A stretch of DNA of 7,352 bases, taken from positions 1 to 7,352 of the forward strand of contig JAQQAK010000475.1 of assembly GCA_028527945.1 (NCBI GenBank), read 5' to 3'. The position numbers were made by a program, and so were the translations under genes. This document shows, in pieces, positions 1 to 6,199 of the stretch (its first letter is position 1; every line of letters begins with the position of its first letter). Source of the DNA: Spirochaetaceae bacterium (GTDB lineage Bacteria; Spirochaetota; Spirochaetia; UBA9216). The notes beneath the pieces were generated by a model that did no database searches, was not told where the DNA came from, and worked only from the letters and a program-made list of their open reading frames with translations.

Positions 1-1691
1 ACAATAATATTTCCTTGAAAGTCAAAATAAACGCTGGCATGCTATTCTGCGAGTATTATTTAAACGCATTGGATCCTGATCAAGATGAAGTCTTTGAACA
101 AAAAGACATAGAAAATTTTGCTAAATATATTGCGTCAAATCTTACAATGACAATTGATGGCAAAAATATAAATCCAGAATTTATAAACGCTGAATATTCC
201 CCATTTGATGAATTCTCTATAGGAATTTGTTATATTGGTCTTGATTATACAATTCCTTATCCAAACGAGATTGAGATCTCCCATACATTTTACTATAAGA
301 ACAATCTTGAACCTAAAGTTGCTATATACACAATTGCAGTTGACTCCAATAATAGTTCAGACATAAATATTGGCTCAGAACAACATGATGAAAACCGCCA
401 GGATGCAACAACAATTACATTTGGTAAAGGTTTAACTGCTATTCCGAAAAGTAAATACACAAAAGAGAATGATTCAACCACTAAAAAAACAATAGAAGCT
501 CAGACAGAAACTGCGAAAGATACAAAATCTGAGATTCAAAAATCTGAGCAGATAAAAACTTCCACAATTGTAGAAGAACAACCCAAAGAAAGTCAGACTT
601 GCACGTATAGACTCATAGAAAAAATCAAAAAAAACACTATTAATCCGGTACTATTGTTTTTTACAGCAATTGTTATAGGATTTCTGCACGCCTTCACCCC
701 AGGTCATGGAAAATCACTTGTAGGAGCCTATCTTGTAGCAAATAAAGGAACTGTTTTTCAGGCAGTAGGCCTTGGAATAATAGTAACAATAACCCACACT
801 CTAAGCATCTATATTCTGGGTGGGTTAACATCACTAGCCGCCTATTTTTTCTTGCCAGCAAAAATAATTCCGTTTATGACAATTATTACAGGTGGATTGA
901 TTATTCTGATTGGCTTATGGTCAGCTGCAAGAAGGTTTCTGGGCTTTGAAGCAGATCACGCCCACATCCTTCCAAATCTAAAAGTGTTAAAAAGCAACCA
1001 TATTAATATCCTTGTTGATGGTAGTGCTGTCGATGCACCAGAGTTTTTATCTATTGAATCTGATGAAGACGAAATTATTGAACACCTGAAAGCTGTTGGA
1101 GCAGAAGGAATTAATATTTGCTCTCCCGGATGTGAAACTCATAGAATTGTTCCCTACAAAGTCGCGCAAAGGCAAAGTTTACAACTCATGAAAATGGCTG
1201 TCGAAACCGGAGCTGTAGAAGCAGTCGTAAGCAGAAAGAAAAAACTTAGAAAGCTTATAAAACAAAAAGACTCAGCTCCTGAAGTTTATTTTTGCGATGA
1301 CATCCAAAACAGAGAAGAAGCAAGAACTCTTTTAAAAAGGACAATATTAAATTTCTCCTCAAGGGGCGAAATACTTATTCCCGAAGACAAACTATCATGG
1401 AAAAAACTAATACCTCTGGGTATTGCTGGAGGAGCAGTCCCCTGCCCTGACGCGCTGGCCATACTGCTTATAGCAATCTCGACAGGAAAAGCAGCATTGG
1501 GTTTTGGAATAACCTTTGCTTTTAGTGCCGGACTTGCGGCAGCTTTGGTTTTAGTTGGAACATTGATAGTTTTATCAAGCAAAATTATAGAGAAAACAAA
1601 CTCTTATAAAAAAATTGCGGACTTTATTCCGTACTTATCAGCCCTATTTCTTATGGGAATTGGACTTTATATGATACTAAGGAGTACCTAA
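1..1691 (+). CDS. NicO/RcnA-family nickel/cobalt transporter with CODH-like loop domain (5' partial)
   Basis: This is a membrane transporter for Ni2+/Co2+, probably feeding nickel metabolism. The reading frame is open to the window edge (codons from position 3). The first possible start inside is only a TTG at 15, and the preceding codons read into what looks like a periplasmic domain, so the true start and signal peptide are upstream. Numbering residues from that TTG: an extracytoplasmic domain (about 1-110), a hydrophilic Ser/Thr/Lys/Glu-rich linker (about 111-195), and membrane segments near 211-227, 246-306, 465-490, 495-522 and 537-556. The NicO signatures are HAFTPGHGKS (225-234) and GGAVPCPDA (472-480). 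RcnA-type proteins have a short His-rich loop at the middle. Here the loop is about 155 residues and resembles part of CooS (see separate entry). The stop codon directly abuts cooC, so the two are surely co-transcribed. The family assignment is strong; import versus efflux cannot be decided from sequence. Confidence 0.88.
   Translation, partial: NNISLKVKINAGMLFCEYYLNALDPDQDEVFEQKDIENFAKYIASNLTMTIDGKNINPEFINAEYSPFDEFSIGICYIGLDYTIPYPNEIEISHTFYYKNNLEPKVAIYTIAVDSNNSSDINIGSEQHDENRQDATTITFGKGLTAIPKSKYTKENDSTTKKTIEAQTETAKDTKSEIQKSEQIKTSTIVEEQPKESQTCTYRLIEKIKKNTINPVLLFFTAIVIGFLHAFTPGHGKSLVGAYLVANKGTVFQAVGLGIIVTITHTLSIYILGGLTSLAAYFFLPAKIIPFMTIITGGLIILIGLWSAARRFLGFEADHAHILPNLKVLKSNHINILVDGSAVDAPEFLSIESDEDEIIEHLKAVGAEGINICSPGCETHRIVPYKVAQRQSLQLMKMAVETGAVEAVVSRKKKLRKLIKQKDSAPEVYFCDDIQNREEARTLLKRTILNFSSRGEILIPEDKLSWKKLIPLGIAGGAVPCPDALAILLIAISTGKAALGFGITFAFSAGLAAALVLVGTLIVLSSKIIEKTNSYKKIADFIPYLSALFLMGIGLYMILRST
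996..1394 (+). other. CooS-like (CODH middle Rossmann domain) segment inside the transporter loop
   Basis: Residues about 328-460 of the transporter read like the central domain of the Ni-CODH catalytic subunit CooS, recalled from memory rather than aligned. The segment NILVDGSAVDAPE sits where CODH has NIxxHGHxPxxSE. AVGAEGINICSPGCE matches the CODH stretch AxGAxGINxxGICCTGNE. VETGAVEAVV matches xxTGAVEAMVV. NREEARTLLKRTILNFSSRG followed by EILIPEDK matches the end of that domain (EIAKEIVxxAIENFxNR, then VxIPxxK). The order and spacing are conserved over the whole stretch. The histidine that binds the C-cluster is replaced by Asp (D335), and the DVQC cysteine region reads SRKKK, so it should not hold a C-cluster. 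C369 and C373 remain. It may be a docking or nickel-relay domain; that is inference. Confidence 0.68.
1679..1684 (+). promoter_or_regulatory. Ribosome binding site of cooC
   Basis: AAGGAG lies 7 nt before the ATG at 1692, inside the last codons of the transporter gene. It fixes the cooC start and implies translation from the same mRNA as the transporter. Confidence 0.8.
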
Positions 1692-2459
1692 ATGAAAAAA
1701 ATAGCAATTTGCGGAAAGGGAGGAGTTGGCAAAACAACATTTACTTCTCTTCTTGTTCATGCTCTCGCAAAAGAGGGCAACAAGGTTTACGCTATTGACG
1801 CGGATCCTAATCCGACTCTTGCAGAAGCCCTTGGCTTTCCCGCGGAGACAATTGAAGAAATTACACCAATAATTGATATGAAACAGCTTATTGAAGAACG
1901 TACCGGCGCAAAATCTGGTGAATATGGCAGTTATTTTAAAATGAACCCTAATGTTAAAGACATTCCTGTAGAATATTCAGTATCAAAGGGAAACATAAGC
2001 TACTTGATGATGGGCTGCATGAGAGGAGCAGGAAAAGGCTGCGCCTGTGCGGAGAATGCAATGCTGAAAGCACTTGTAACACATTTAATGGTAAAAGAAA
2101 AAGAAACTGTCGTCATGGACATGGTAGCAGGAACTGAACATATGGGACGCGGTACAGCCGAAGCAGTAGATGCTCTTATAATTGTAGTTGAACCCGGAAT
2201 GCGTTCAATAAAGGCTGCCAAGGAATTTGCAAAAATGGCAAATGTTCTCGGCATTACAAAAATGTTTGTTGTCGGTAATAAAATTAATACTCCGGAAGAT
2301 GAAGATTATATAAAATCAAATATGGCAAATTTCACGATAGCCGGATTCTTACCACAAACATCAGAAGCAGTAAAAGCAGAAAGAGAAGGAACTGTCTTAT
2401 ACGAAACATCACCAGAAATGAAAAAAAGAATCTTTAAAATACTGGAAAAACTTTCATAG
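1692..2459 (+). CDS. cooC: CooC, CODH nickel-insertion accessory ATPase
   Basis: CooC is a cytoplasmic, dimeric MinD/NifH-type (SIMIBI) ATPase. It helps insert nickel into the C-cluster of carbon monoxide dehydrogenase. The 255-residue protein has the expected family length. The deviant Walker A is GKGGVGKTT (8-16) with the signature lysine K9, followed by the switch-like IDADPNPTL (35-43). The metal-binding CxC motif is at C117 and C119 (GKGCACAEN), corresponding to Cys112/Cys114 described in CooC1 of Carboxydothermus. Other conserved pieces are VMDMVAGTEHMGRGT (141-155) and VGNKIN (194-199). The start is set by AAGGAG at 1679-1684. It directly follows the NicO transporter, which is consistent with nickel supply and insertion in one operon. 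The related AcsF, used for acetyl-CoA synthase, is nearly the same family and cannot be excluded. No CODH structural gene is visible here. Confidence 0.93.
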   Translation: MKKIAICGKGGVGKTTFTSLLVHALAKEGNKVYAIDADPNPTLAEALGFPAETIEEITPIIDMKQLIEERTGAKSGEYGSYFKMNPNVKDIPVEYSVSKGNISYLMMGCMRGAGKGCACAENAMLKALVTHLMVKEKETVVMDMVAGTEHMGRGTAEAVDALIIVVEPGMRSIKAAKEFAKMANVLGITKMFVVGNKINTPEDEDYIKSNMANFTIAGFLPQTSEAVKAEREGTVLYETSPEMKKRIFKILEKLS

Positions 2460-2468
2460 TAAAATTAT

Positions 2469-2511
2469 TCTCCGCTTTCTCAAGAAAACTTGAGAGCGGA
2501 GATTACTTTTT
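2469..2511. terminator. Probable bidirectional terminator between convergent operons
   Basis: The left arm 2469-2484 (TCTCCGCTTTCTCAAG) pairs with the right arm 2489-2502 (CTTGAGAGCGGAGA) around an AAAA loop, giving 14 base pairs with a two-base TT bulge at 2477-2478. On the plus strand it is followed by TTACTTTTT (2503-2511), a good intrinsic terminator for the transporter-cooC unit. On the minus strand the flank reads AATAATTTTACT, a weaker U-rich tract that could terminate the opposing operon. The minus-strand stop codon (2482-2480) lies within the stem, so the hairpin overlaps coding sequence. Confidence 0.85.
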
Positions 2512-3442
2512 CAAAATACTGAAAATCCTGTTTATTTATCCAGTCCCATGAAGGGAATATCATTCTTAGACCTGAATCAATATTTTCAGGAAGCGAAACA
2601 TCCTGAAAAGCCGGATAAGCAAAGGCCTGACTACGGTAAAAGTCTATAAAGTCTGTAGACAGGGCTGAATATTTCAAAAAATCAATTACAGCGTCTTCAT
2701 TTTCTGAATGCTTCACTGAAGCAAATGATGGAAGGACAGGAGAACCTTCAAGCGGAATAATTTTCTTTATTCTATCATCAGGACCGGCTCCTCCAAAAAT
2801 ACCCGGTAGTATAGCAATGGGAGCCTCATCTTTTACGACACTATGCCTTGCGGCCGATGGAGCGCTTTTTTTTCTCCAGTTTTGTACAGCAGTCTCAAGG
2901 CCGCGATCCCCAAAAAGATACCAGACAGCAAGAAGAATGGACTTGGCGGACGGAAGTTCAGGTGGCCCCACAAGGACTCGTCCAGCCCATTCAGGCTTCA
3001 ACAAGTCTTCAAGACTCCGGGGGGCATCAGTATTTAGAATTTTTGTATTTACTATAATAAAATGCGGAAGAACAACAACCGGCAAAAAAAGACCAGCAGG
3101 ATCCATAACTCCAAGAGCTTCAATCTCCGGCCGCAGTTTGAATCTGTTTTTAAGAGGAAGAAAATCATTCTTAAAACTCTGCAAATAATTTGATGAGTAA
3201 AAAAGATCAAGCCTTGTACTGACAATTGCGTCAAAACCAAGCGCTCCCGATTTTATATCGTTCTCCAATTTTTGATAAATGTCTACTTCAGCGGTTTCTC
3301 CAAGCAAATGAATAATAGGAGAAAAAAACTCCTCTTTAGGTTTTGCCCATTTTTGAGCATAGGCAGTCATTTTTTCGCCTTCCATGCGGTTAAGAATACA
3401 CAGATTGGCCCAGTATATATTAATTTCATCTCTGTTTTTCAT
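2480..3442 (-). CDS. Periplasmic-binding-protein-like protein (type II, Fe3+-binding-like), no signal peptide
   Basis: The 320-residue product looks like a solute-binding protein of the type II (iron/molybdate/polyamine) fold. INIYWAN (7-13) is a typical first beta strand, and an Asp-Ala-Ile-Val segment (71-74) resembles the DV(V/I) strand of binding proteins. IIVNTKIL (129-136) followed by PRSLEDLLKPEWAGRV (141-156) is the characteristic hinge region seen in FbpA-like proteins. LPSFASVKHSENEDAVIDF (237-255) is the late helix region. The N-terminus goes straight into the first strand with no hydrophobic leader or lipobox, so it is predicted to stay in the cytoplasm. The ATG at 3442 overlaps the TGA of the upstream ABC gene by one base (TGATG) and has GGAGG at 3454-3450, 7 nt away. 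An extra TTG codon before it (3445) is unlikely to be the start. It is the last gene of a three-gene operon. The ligand is unknown. Confidence 0.75.
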   Translation of the reverse strand: MKNRDEINIYWANLCILNRMEGEKMTAYAQKWAKPKEEFFSPIIHLLGETAEVDIYQKLENDIKSGALGFDAIVSTRLDLFYSSNYLQSFKNDFLPLKNRFKLRPEIEALGVMDPAGLFLPVVVLPHFIIVNTKILNTDAPRSLEDLLKPEWAGRVLVGPPELPSAKSILLAVWYLFGDRGLETAVQNWRKKSAPSAARHSVVKDEAPIAILPGIFGGAGPDDRIKKIIPLEGSPVLPSFASVKHSENEDAVIDFLKYSALSTDFIDFYRSQAFAYPAFQDVSLPENIDSGLRMIFPSWDWINKQDFQYFEKVISALKFS

Positions 3443-4227
3443 CAAAGAGCCTCCGGGAAGGTTAATTCAGAAAGCTGTATAGACTGGCCAGATCTAATTT
3501 TATTTTGAGCAACAAAAAGCATTTCTGTAATACTATTAATCATTCGTTCAGCTATAACCTCTTCGTCTGAAAGAGCGACTATATCTGCTATTCCGCCGTT
3601 GCTCATAACAATGCGCTTTGAACCAATAAGAGCAAGCTGTGGGTCATGAGTAACAATAAGAACAATCTTTCCTTTTCGGGTCAGAACATCCATAGCCTTT
3701 CGCCTGTCAATACCGGCATTCTCAATCTCATCAACAAGAATAATTGGAGAATTACTTATAATTGCGACATCAGCAATCATAAGAGCTCTGGATTGTCCAC
3801 CAGACAACCGGGTAAGAATATCTGTATCTTCTATTCTCTCGCCTGCAAGGCTGTTTGCAGTTTTCATTATTTCTTCAATAAGATTTTCAGAAACCTCAAG
3901 CCCGCGGCTTTCAGCATGCATGATTAAGAAATCACGAACCGGCATTTCAAGAGCAAAATTCATATTCTGAGACAATTGTGCAACAAGTTTTGATTCTGGA
4001 TTATAACGAACAGTATATTCAGGGGCTTTACCATCAATAAGAATTCTGCGTCCGGTAACAGAATCTCCCTGAGCCATTTGTTCGATATCGCTTATGAGCT
4101 GGGTTTTTCCGGAACCGGTAAAACCGACAATGCTATATATTTCACCAGCGTTTATTTCAAGATATTCTACCGCTTCAGCCTGACCTTTCTTATCATATCC
4201 GGTTAAGATGCTTATTTTAGAGAACAT
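3442..4227 (-). CDS. Soluble ABC-type ATPase without permease partner
   Basis: This is a 261-residue single ABC nucleotide-binding domain. It shows Walker A GFTGSGKT (35-42), a Q-loop glutamine near Q84, the signature LSGGQ (141-145), Walker B IILVDE (162-167) and H-loop histidine H194 (IVTHD). All catalytic positions are present, so ATP hydrolysis is expected. There is no membrane segment, and no permease is encoded nearby. The start chosen is the ATG at 4227, with GGAGGT at 4236-4231. It overlaps the last 16 bases of the GTPase gene, implying translational coupling, and at the other end shares one base with the binding-protein gene. Family alternatives are the ATPase of a metal uptake system or a soluble ABC ATPase used for metallocentre work, as with component A2 of methyl-CoM reductase activation. 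The sequence alone does not decide. Confidence 0.82.
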   Translation of the reverse strand: MFSKISILTGYDKKGQAEAVEYLEINAGEIYSIVGFTGSGKTQLISDIEQMAQGDSVTGRRILIDGKAPEYTVRYNPESKLVAQLSQNMNFALEMPVRDFLIMHAESRGLEVSENLIEEIMKTANSLAGERIEDTDILTRLSGGQSRALMIADVAIISNSPIILVDEIENAGIDRRKAMDVLTRKGKIVLIVTHDPQLALIGSKRIVMSNGGIADIVALSDEEVIAERMINSITEMLFVAQNKIRSGQSIQLSELTFPEAL

Positions 4228-4928
4228 AAGACCTCCGGAAAATCCATTTTGTAAACAGCTCCCTGCTGATATTTTGTTCCAACCCGCATTTCGCCCATAC
4301 AATATGAACAAATAGCTGTAGGCATTGGATGCCTTAGCCTGGCGCCAACCAAATCGGCTGAGTCACCTTTCTCTGAGAACAATCTTGCAAGGTGCTCGCA
4401 GCCTGCGCCTGTTAAACCATTTACCTCAACAATTTCGGCATTAGAATTTATACTGCGGACACGACTTCTAAACACTTCACGTTCAGCTTGACTGACAGAA
4501 TCACCTTTGGTGACAATTACAATATCAGCGGTATCAAGAACCGGACCTATCTTTTCTGGGATTTTTATACTTGAGTGACAATCTATTACACATACGGCAA
4601 GGGCTTTATCTACCCCCGGAGCACATCGATGACATAATCCTGCAGTTTCAATAATCAGTACTTCTGCCTTCTCAGCCGCGGCCCAATTGGTCATTTCTTC
4701 AAGATTTACGACAAAATAATGATCAGGACAGATATCCTCGCTTAATCCGACAGCAACTGGGACATCTACACTCCTATACCGGATATCATCCTCTGTGGCA
4801 AGACAATCAATTTTTACGACAGCAACACGCTTCTGAAGTCGTTGAAGACTTTTTATTGAATGGAGCATCACTGATGTTTTACCACAGGCTGGAGGACCGG
4901 CAACTACTATTACCTTTGGTCTATTCAT
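4212..4928 (-). CDS. HypB/UreG/CobW-like P-loop GTPase with cysteine pairs
   Basis: This 238-residue protein is a G3E (SIMIBI) GTPase of the group that delivers metals in hydrogenase, urease and B12 enzyme maturation. Visible motifs are Walker A GPPACGKTS (11-19), the switch segment KIDCLATEDD (39-48), a Walker B-like LIIETAGLC (91-99) that resembles the HypB/UreG motifs, and VTKGDSV (139-145) as the base-recognition NKxD variant. Cysteines form candidate metal sites: C99 and C102 (CHRC), C113 and C117, and a C-terminal pair C207 and C210 (CSYC). The ATG at 4928 is preferred because AGGAAG (4939-4934) sits 5 nt upstream. A TTG 15 codons earlier would give a frame extension without a visible site. 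It is first in a three-gene minus-strand operon, and its end overlaps the ABC gene. The exact client is unknown; it is not a standard HypB, UreG or CobW by what I can see. Confidence 0.78.
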   Translation of the reverse strand: MNRPKVIVVAGPPACGKTSVMLHSIKSLQRLQKRVAVVKIDCLATEDDIRYRSVDVPVAVGLSEDICPDHYFVVNLEEMTNWAAAEKAEVLIIETAGLCHRCAPGVDKALAVCVIDCHSSIKIPEKIGPVLDTADIVIVTKGDSVSQAEREVFRSRVRSINSNAEIVEVNGLTGAGCEHLARLFSEKGDSADLVGARLRHPMPTAICSYCMGEMRVGTKYQQGAVYKMDFPEVLCSLK

Positions 4929-5004
4929 TTCCTCTTCCTGTTTATAATTGTGACACCCCTTCCAGTTACACAACCGCGCTGCCGGTCAGGATTTGTTATG
5001 TTTT

Positions 5005-5033
5005 ACAATATATAATTGCCTTGACTAAGTCAA
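5005..5033 (-). promoter_or_regulatory. Candidate sigma-70 promoter of the GTPase-ABC-binding protein operon
   Basis: On the minus strand TTGACT (5033-5028) is followed after 17 bases by TATTGT (5010-5005). This matches the consensus in 5 of 6 and 4 of 6 positions. It would start transcription near 4998, leaving a leader of about 70 nt before the GTPase ATG at 4928. The -35 box is half of the palindrome shared with the divergent promoter. Confidence 0.55.
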
Positions 5034-5039
5034 TAAGGC
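5018..5039. promoter_or_regulatory. Palindromic operator candidate between divergent promoters
   Basis: TTGACTAAGTCAA (5021-5033) is a perfect 6-1-6 inverted repeat containing the -35 boxes of both divergent promoters. Flanking GCCTT (5018-5022) and AAGGC (5035-5039) extend the symmetry with a one-base shift. A dimeric regulator bound here could control both directions at once. The regulator is not identified. Confidence 0.5.
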
Positions 5040-5049
5040 TTGCCATTAT
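5021..5049 (+). promoter_or_regulatory. Candidate sigma-70 promoter of the TM1266-like gene
   Basis: TTGACT (5021-5026) is followed after 17 bases by CATTAT (5044-5049). This would place the transcription start at about the ATG (5056). No Shine-Dalgarno is seen before that ATG, so the transcript could be leaderless. The -10 box is weak. A perfect TATAAT at 5011-5016 exists but has no -35 at a proper distance. Confidence 0.45.
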
Positions 5050-5055
5050 AAGCTA

Positions 5056-5316
5056 ATGAGAGTTGGAATTATAGGTATAGCAGTTTATAACAAAGATAAT
5101 ATTCAGGAGATAAACAATATTATTTCAGAGAACAGTGAAATTATTCATGGCAGGGTTGGAATCCCAATGCAAAATAATGGATTAAACCTGATATCGCTGA
5201 TAGTTGAAGGTGATACTGATGTAATAGGAAAAATGGCAGGAAAAATAGGCGCAATGGATGGTGTTGAAATAAAGTCTATGCTGATGAAAGAAAAGAAAGA
5301 AAAACTTAAAGTTTAG
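5056..5316 (+). CDS. TM1266-type protein, putative [FeFe]-hydrogenase system regulator
   Basis: This is an 86-residue, ACT/NikR-C-terminal-like small protein matching the family named 'putative iron-only hydrogenase system regulator' (TM1266), which often lies beside hydEFG or [FeFe]-hydrogenase genes. Visible features are an opening beta strand (VGIIGIAVYNK, 3-13), a helix (IQEINNIISENSEII), the family-typical GRVGIPMQNNGLNLISLIV (32-50) and a second helix-strand unit ending in VEIKSMLMK (70-78). The length is normal for the family. There is no DNA-binding domain and no obvious metal site. The start is the only sensible ATG, since the first strand begins right after it, although no ribosome binding site is visible. 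It is transcribed away from the GTPase cassette. The regulatory role is a family label rather than something proven in this sequence. Confidence 0.8.
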   Translation: MRVGIIGIAVYNKDNIQEINNIISENSEIIHGRVGIPMQNNGLNLISLIVEGDTDVIGKMAGKIGAMDGVEIKSMLMKEKKEKLKV

Positions 5317-5418
5317 AACCAACCAATGCTCCTCTATTCTTTTTTACTTTATGATTATTATCCAGAGCTAATGTCAAAACTATCTAAGTTTTTAAAGAGC
5401 CTCTCCGATATAAGAATT

Positions 5419-6057
5419 ATGAGAAAGCAATTTAATCTTATATTCTTAATAATTCTTATATCAGTAACAGCCATTCCAGTATTTGCCTTTGAATCAGGGC
5501 AGGCCTCATGGTATGGTGGAAAATTCCAGGGAAGAAAAACAGCTAATGGTGAGATTTTTGATACAAATAAATTAACTGCGGCACATAAAACCCTTCCATT
5601 TAATACAATAGTCAAAGTAACAAATCTTAAAAATAATAAAGTAGTTCAAGTTAGAATAAACGACCGCGGCCCTTTTGTTGAAGGAAGAATAATAGATTTA
5701 TCCAGAGCCGCCGCTGAAAAAATAGGAATGAGCCGCTCTGGCATTGCTAATGTAAAATTAGAAATAGTATCTCTTCCACACGGCGTTGATGAAAAACTCA
5801 TAAAGAAAACAGAAAATGTAAGCCCGATTGGAATACCAAGCAGTTACAGAATTCAGATAGCATCGTTTTCAAAGGCAGAATACGCAGATAATTGTTTAAA
5901 TAAAATTAAGCAGGCAAATTTAAAACCAGAAATCGAAGTTTCTGAAAGAGGCCACTTCAGAATTGTTATAAATAACGTCCAAAAGGATGAAATACCTGAA
6001 ATAACCAGAAAATTAAAGCGTATAGGCTTTAATTCCCCACTAATAAGGAATAATTAA
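5419..6057 (+). CDS. rlpA: RlpA-like protein: double-psi beta-barrel plus SPOR domain
   Basis: This is an exported peptidoglycan-associated protein. RlpA proteins are septal, lytic-transglycosylase-type enzymes acting on glycan strands lacking stem peptides. The product is 212 residues from the ATG at 5419. A signal peptide (MRKQF, then the hydrophobic run NLIFLIILISVTAIPVFA, 6-23) should be cleaved after VFA; there is no lipobox, so it is not a lipoprotein. The barrel opens with ASWYGGKFQGRKTANGE (29-45 plus E46) and carries the probable catalytic set E46, H56 (AAHKTLP) and D82 (INDRGPF). A SPOR-like domain (about 142-209, SYRIQIASFSK onward) should bind denuded glycan at division sites. An earlier in-frame ATG at 5326 would put 31 residues before the signal peptide and is rejected. 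The ribosome binding site is weak. The gene lies 102 bp after the TM1266 gene on the same strand, with no clear promoter or terminator between. Confidence 0.88.
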   Translation: MRKQFNLIFLIILISVTAIPVFAFESGQASWYGGKFQGRKTANGEIFDTNKLTAAHKTLPFNTIVKVTNLKNNKVVQVRINDRGPFVEGRIIDLSRAAAEKIGMSRSGIANVKLEIVSLPHGVDEKLIKKTENVSPIGIPSSYRIQIASFSKAEYADNCLNKIKQANLKPEIEVSERGHFRIVINNVQKDEIPEITRKLKRIGFNSPLIRNN

Positions 6058-6199
6058 CTAAAAAATAACTCGGTTAACGGCTGATATGCTGACATTTCTT
6101 TTTCATTATGTTAACTTCTCATACAGAATACCTTTTCGCTTATCTTTATAAATTTAACTGTAAATATTGTATTTAGTTTATATATAGATAAGAGAATAG

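Noticed and set aside
15..17. TTG as start codon of the transporter gene
   Set aside because: The frame is open to the window edge, there is no ribosome binding site in the few bases before it, and the protein would lack the signal peptide its extracytoplasmic domain needs.
2817..3188. Plus-strand open frames opposite the binding-protein gene (for example 2817-3188 and 3272-3508)
   Set aside because: They are composition shadows of the well-supported minus-strand gene, with no recognisable domain and no ribosome binding site.
4228..4311. N-terminal extension of the ABC ATPase from 4311
   Set aside because: The ATG at 4227 has GGAGGT just before it and the ABC domain begins there; the extension is GTPase coding sequence in another frame.
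4929..4973. N-terminal extension of the GTPase from TTG at 4973, adding a CNWKGC cysteine motif
   Set aside because: The ATG at 4928 has a good AGGAAG site 5 nt upstream and sits at the normal distance from the Walker A motif; the added cysteines are leader sequence.
5011..5016. Perfect TATAAT as the plus-strand -10 box
   Set aside because: The hexamers 16-18 bases upstream do not resemble a -35; the sequence is within an AT-rich stretch.
5302..5314. Palindrome AAACTTAAAGTTT at the end of the TM1266 gene as a terminator
   Set aside because: Only a 4-bp A-T-rich stem can form with a usable loop, it is inside the coding end, and no T tract follows.
5326..5418. Longer RlpA from the ATG at 5326
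   Set aside because: It would place 31 residues before a textbook signal peptide, and no ribosome binding site supports it.
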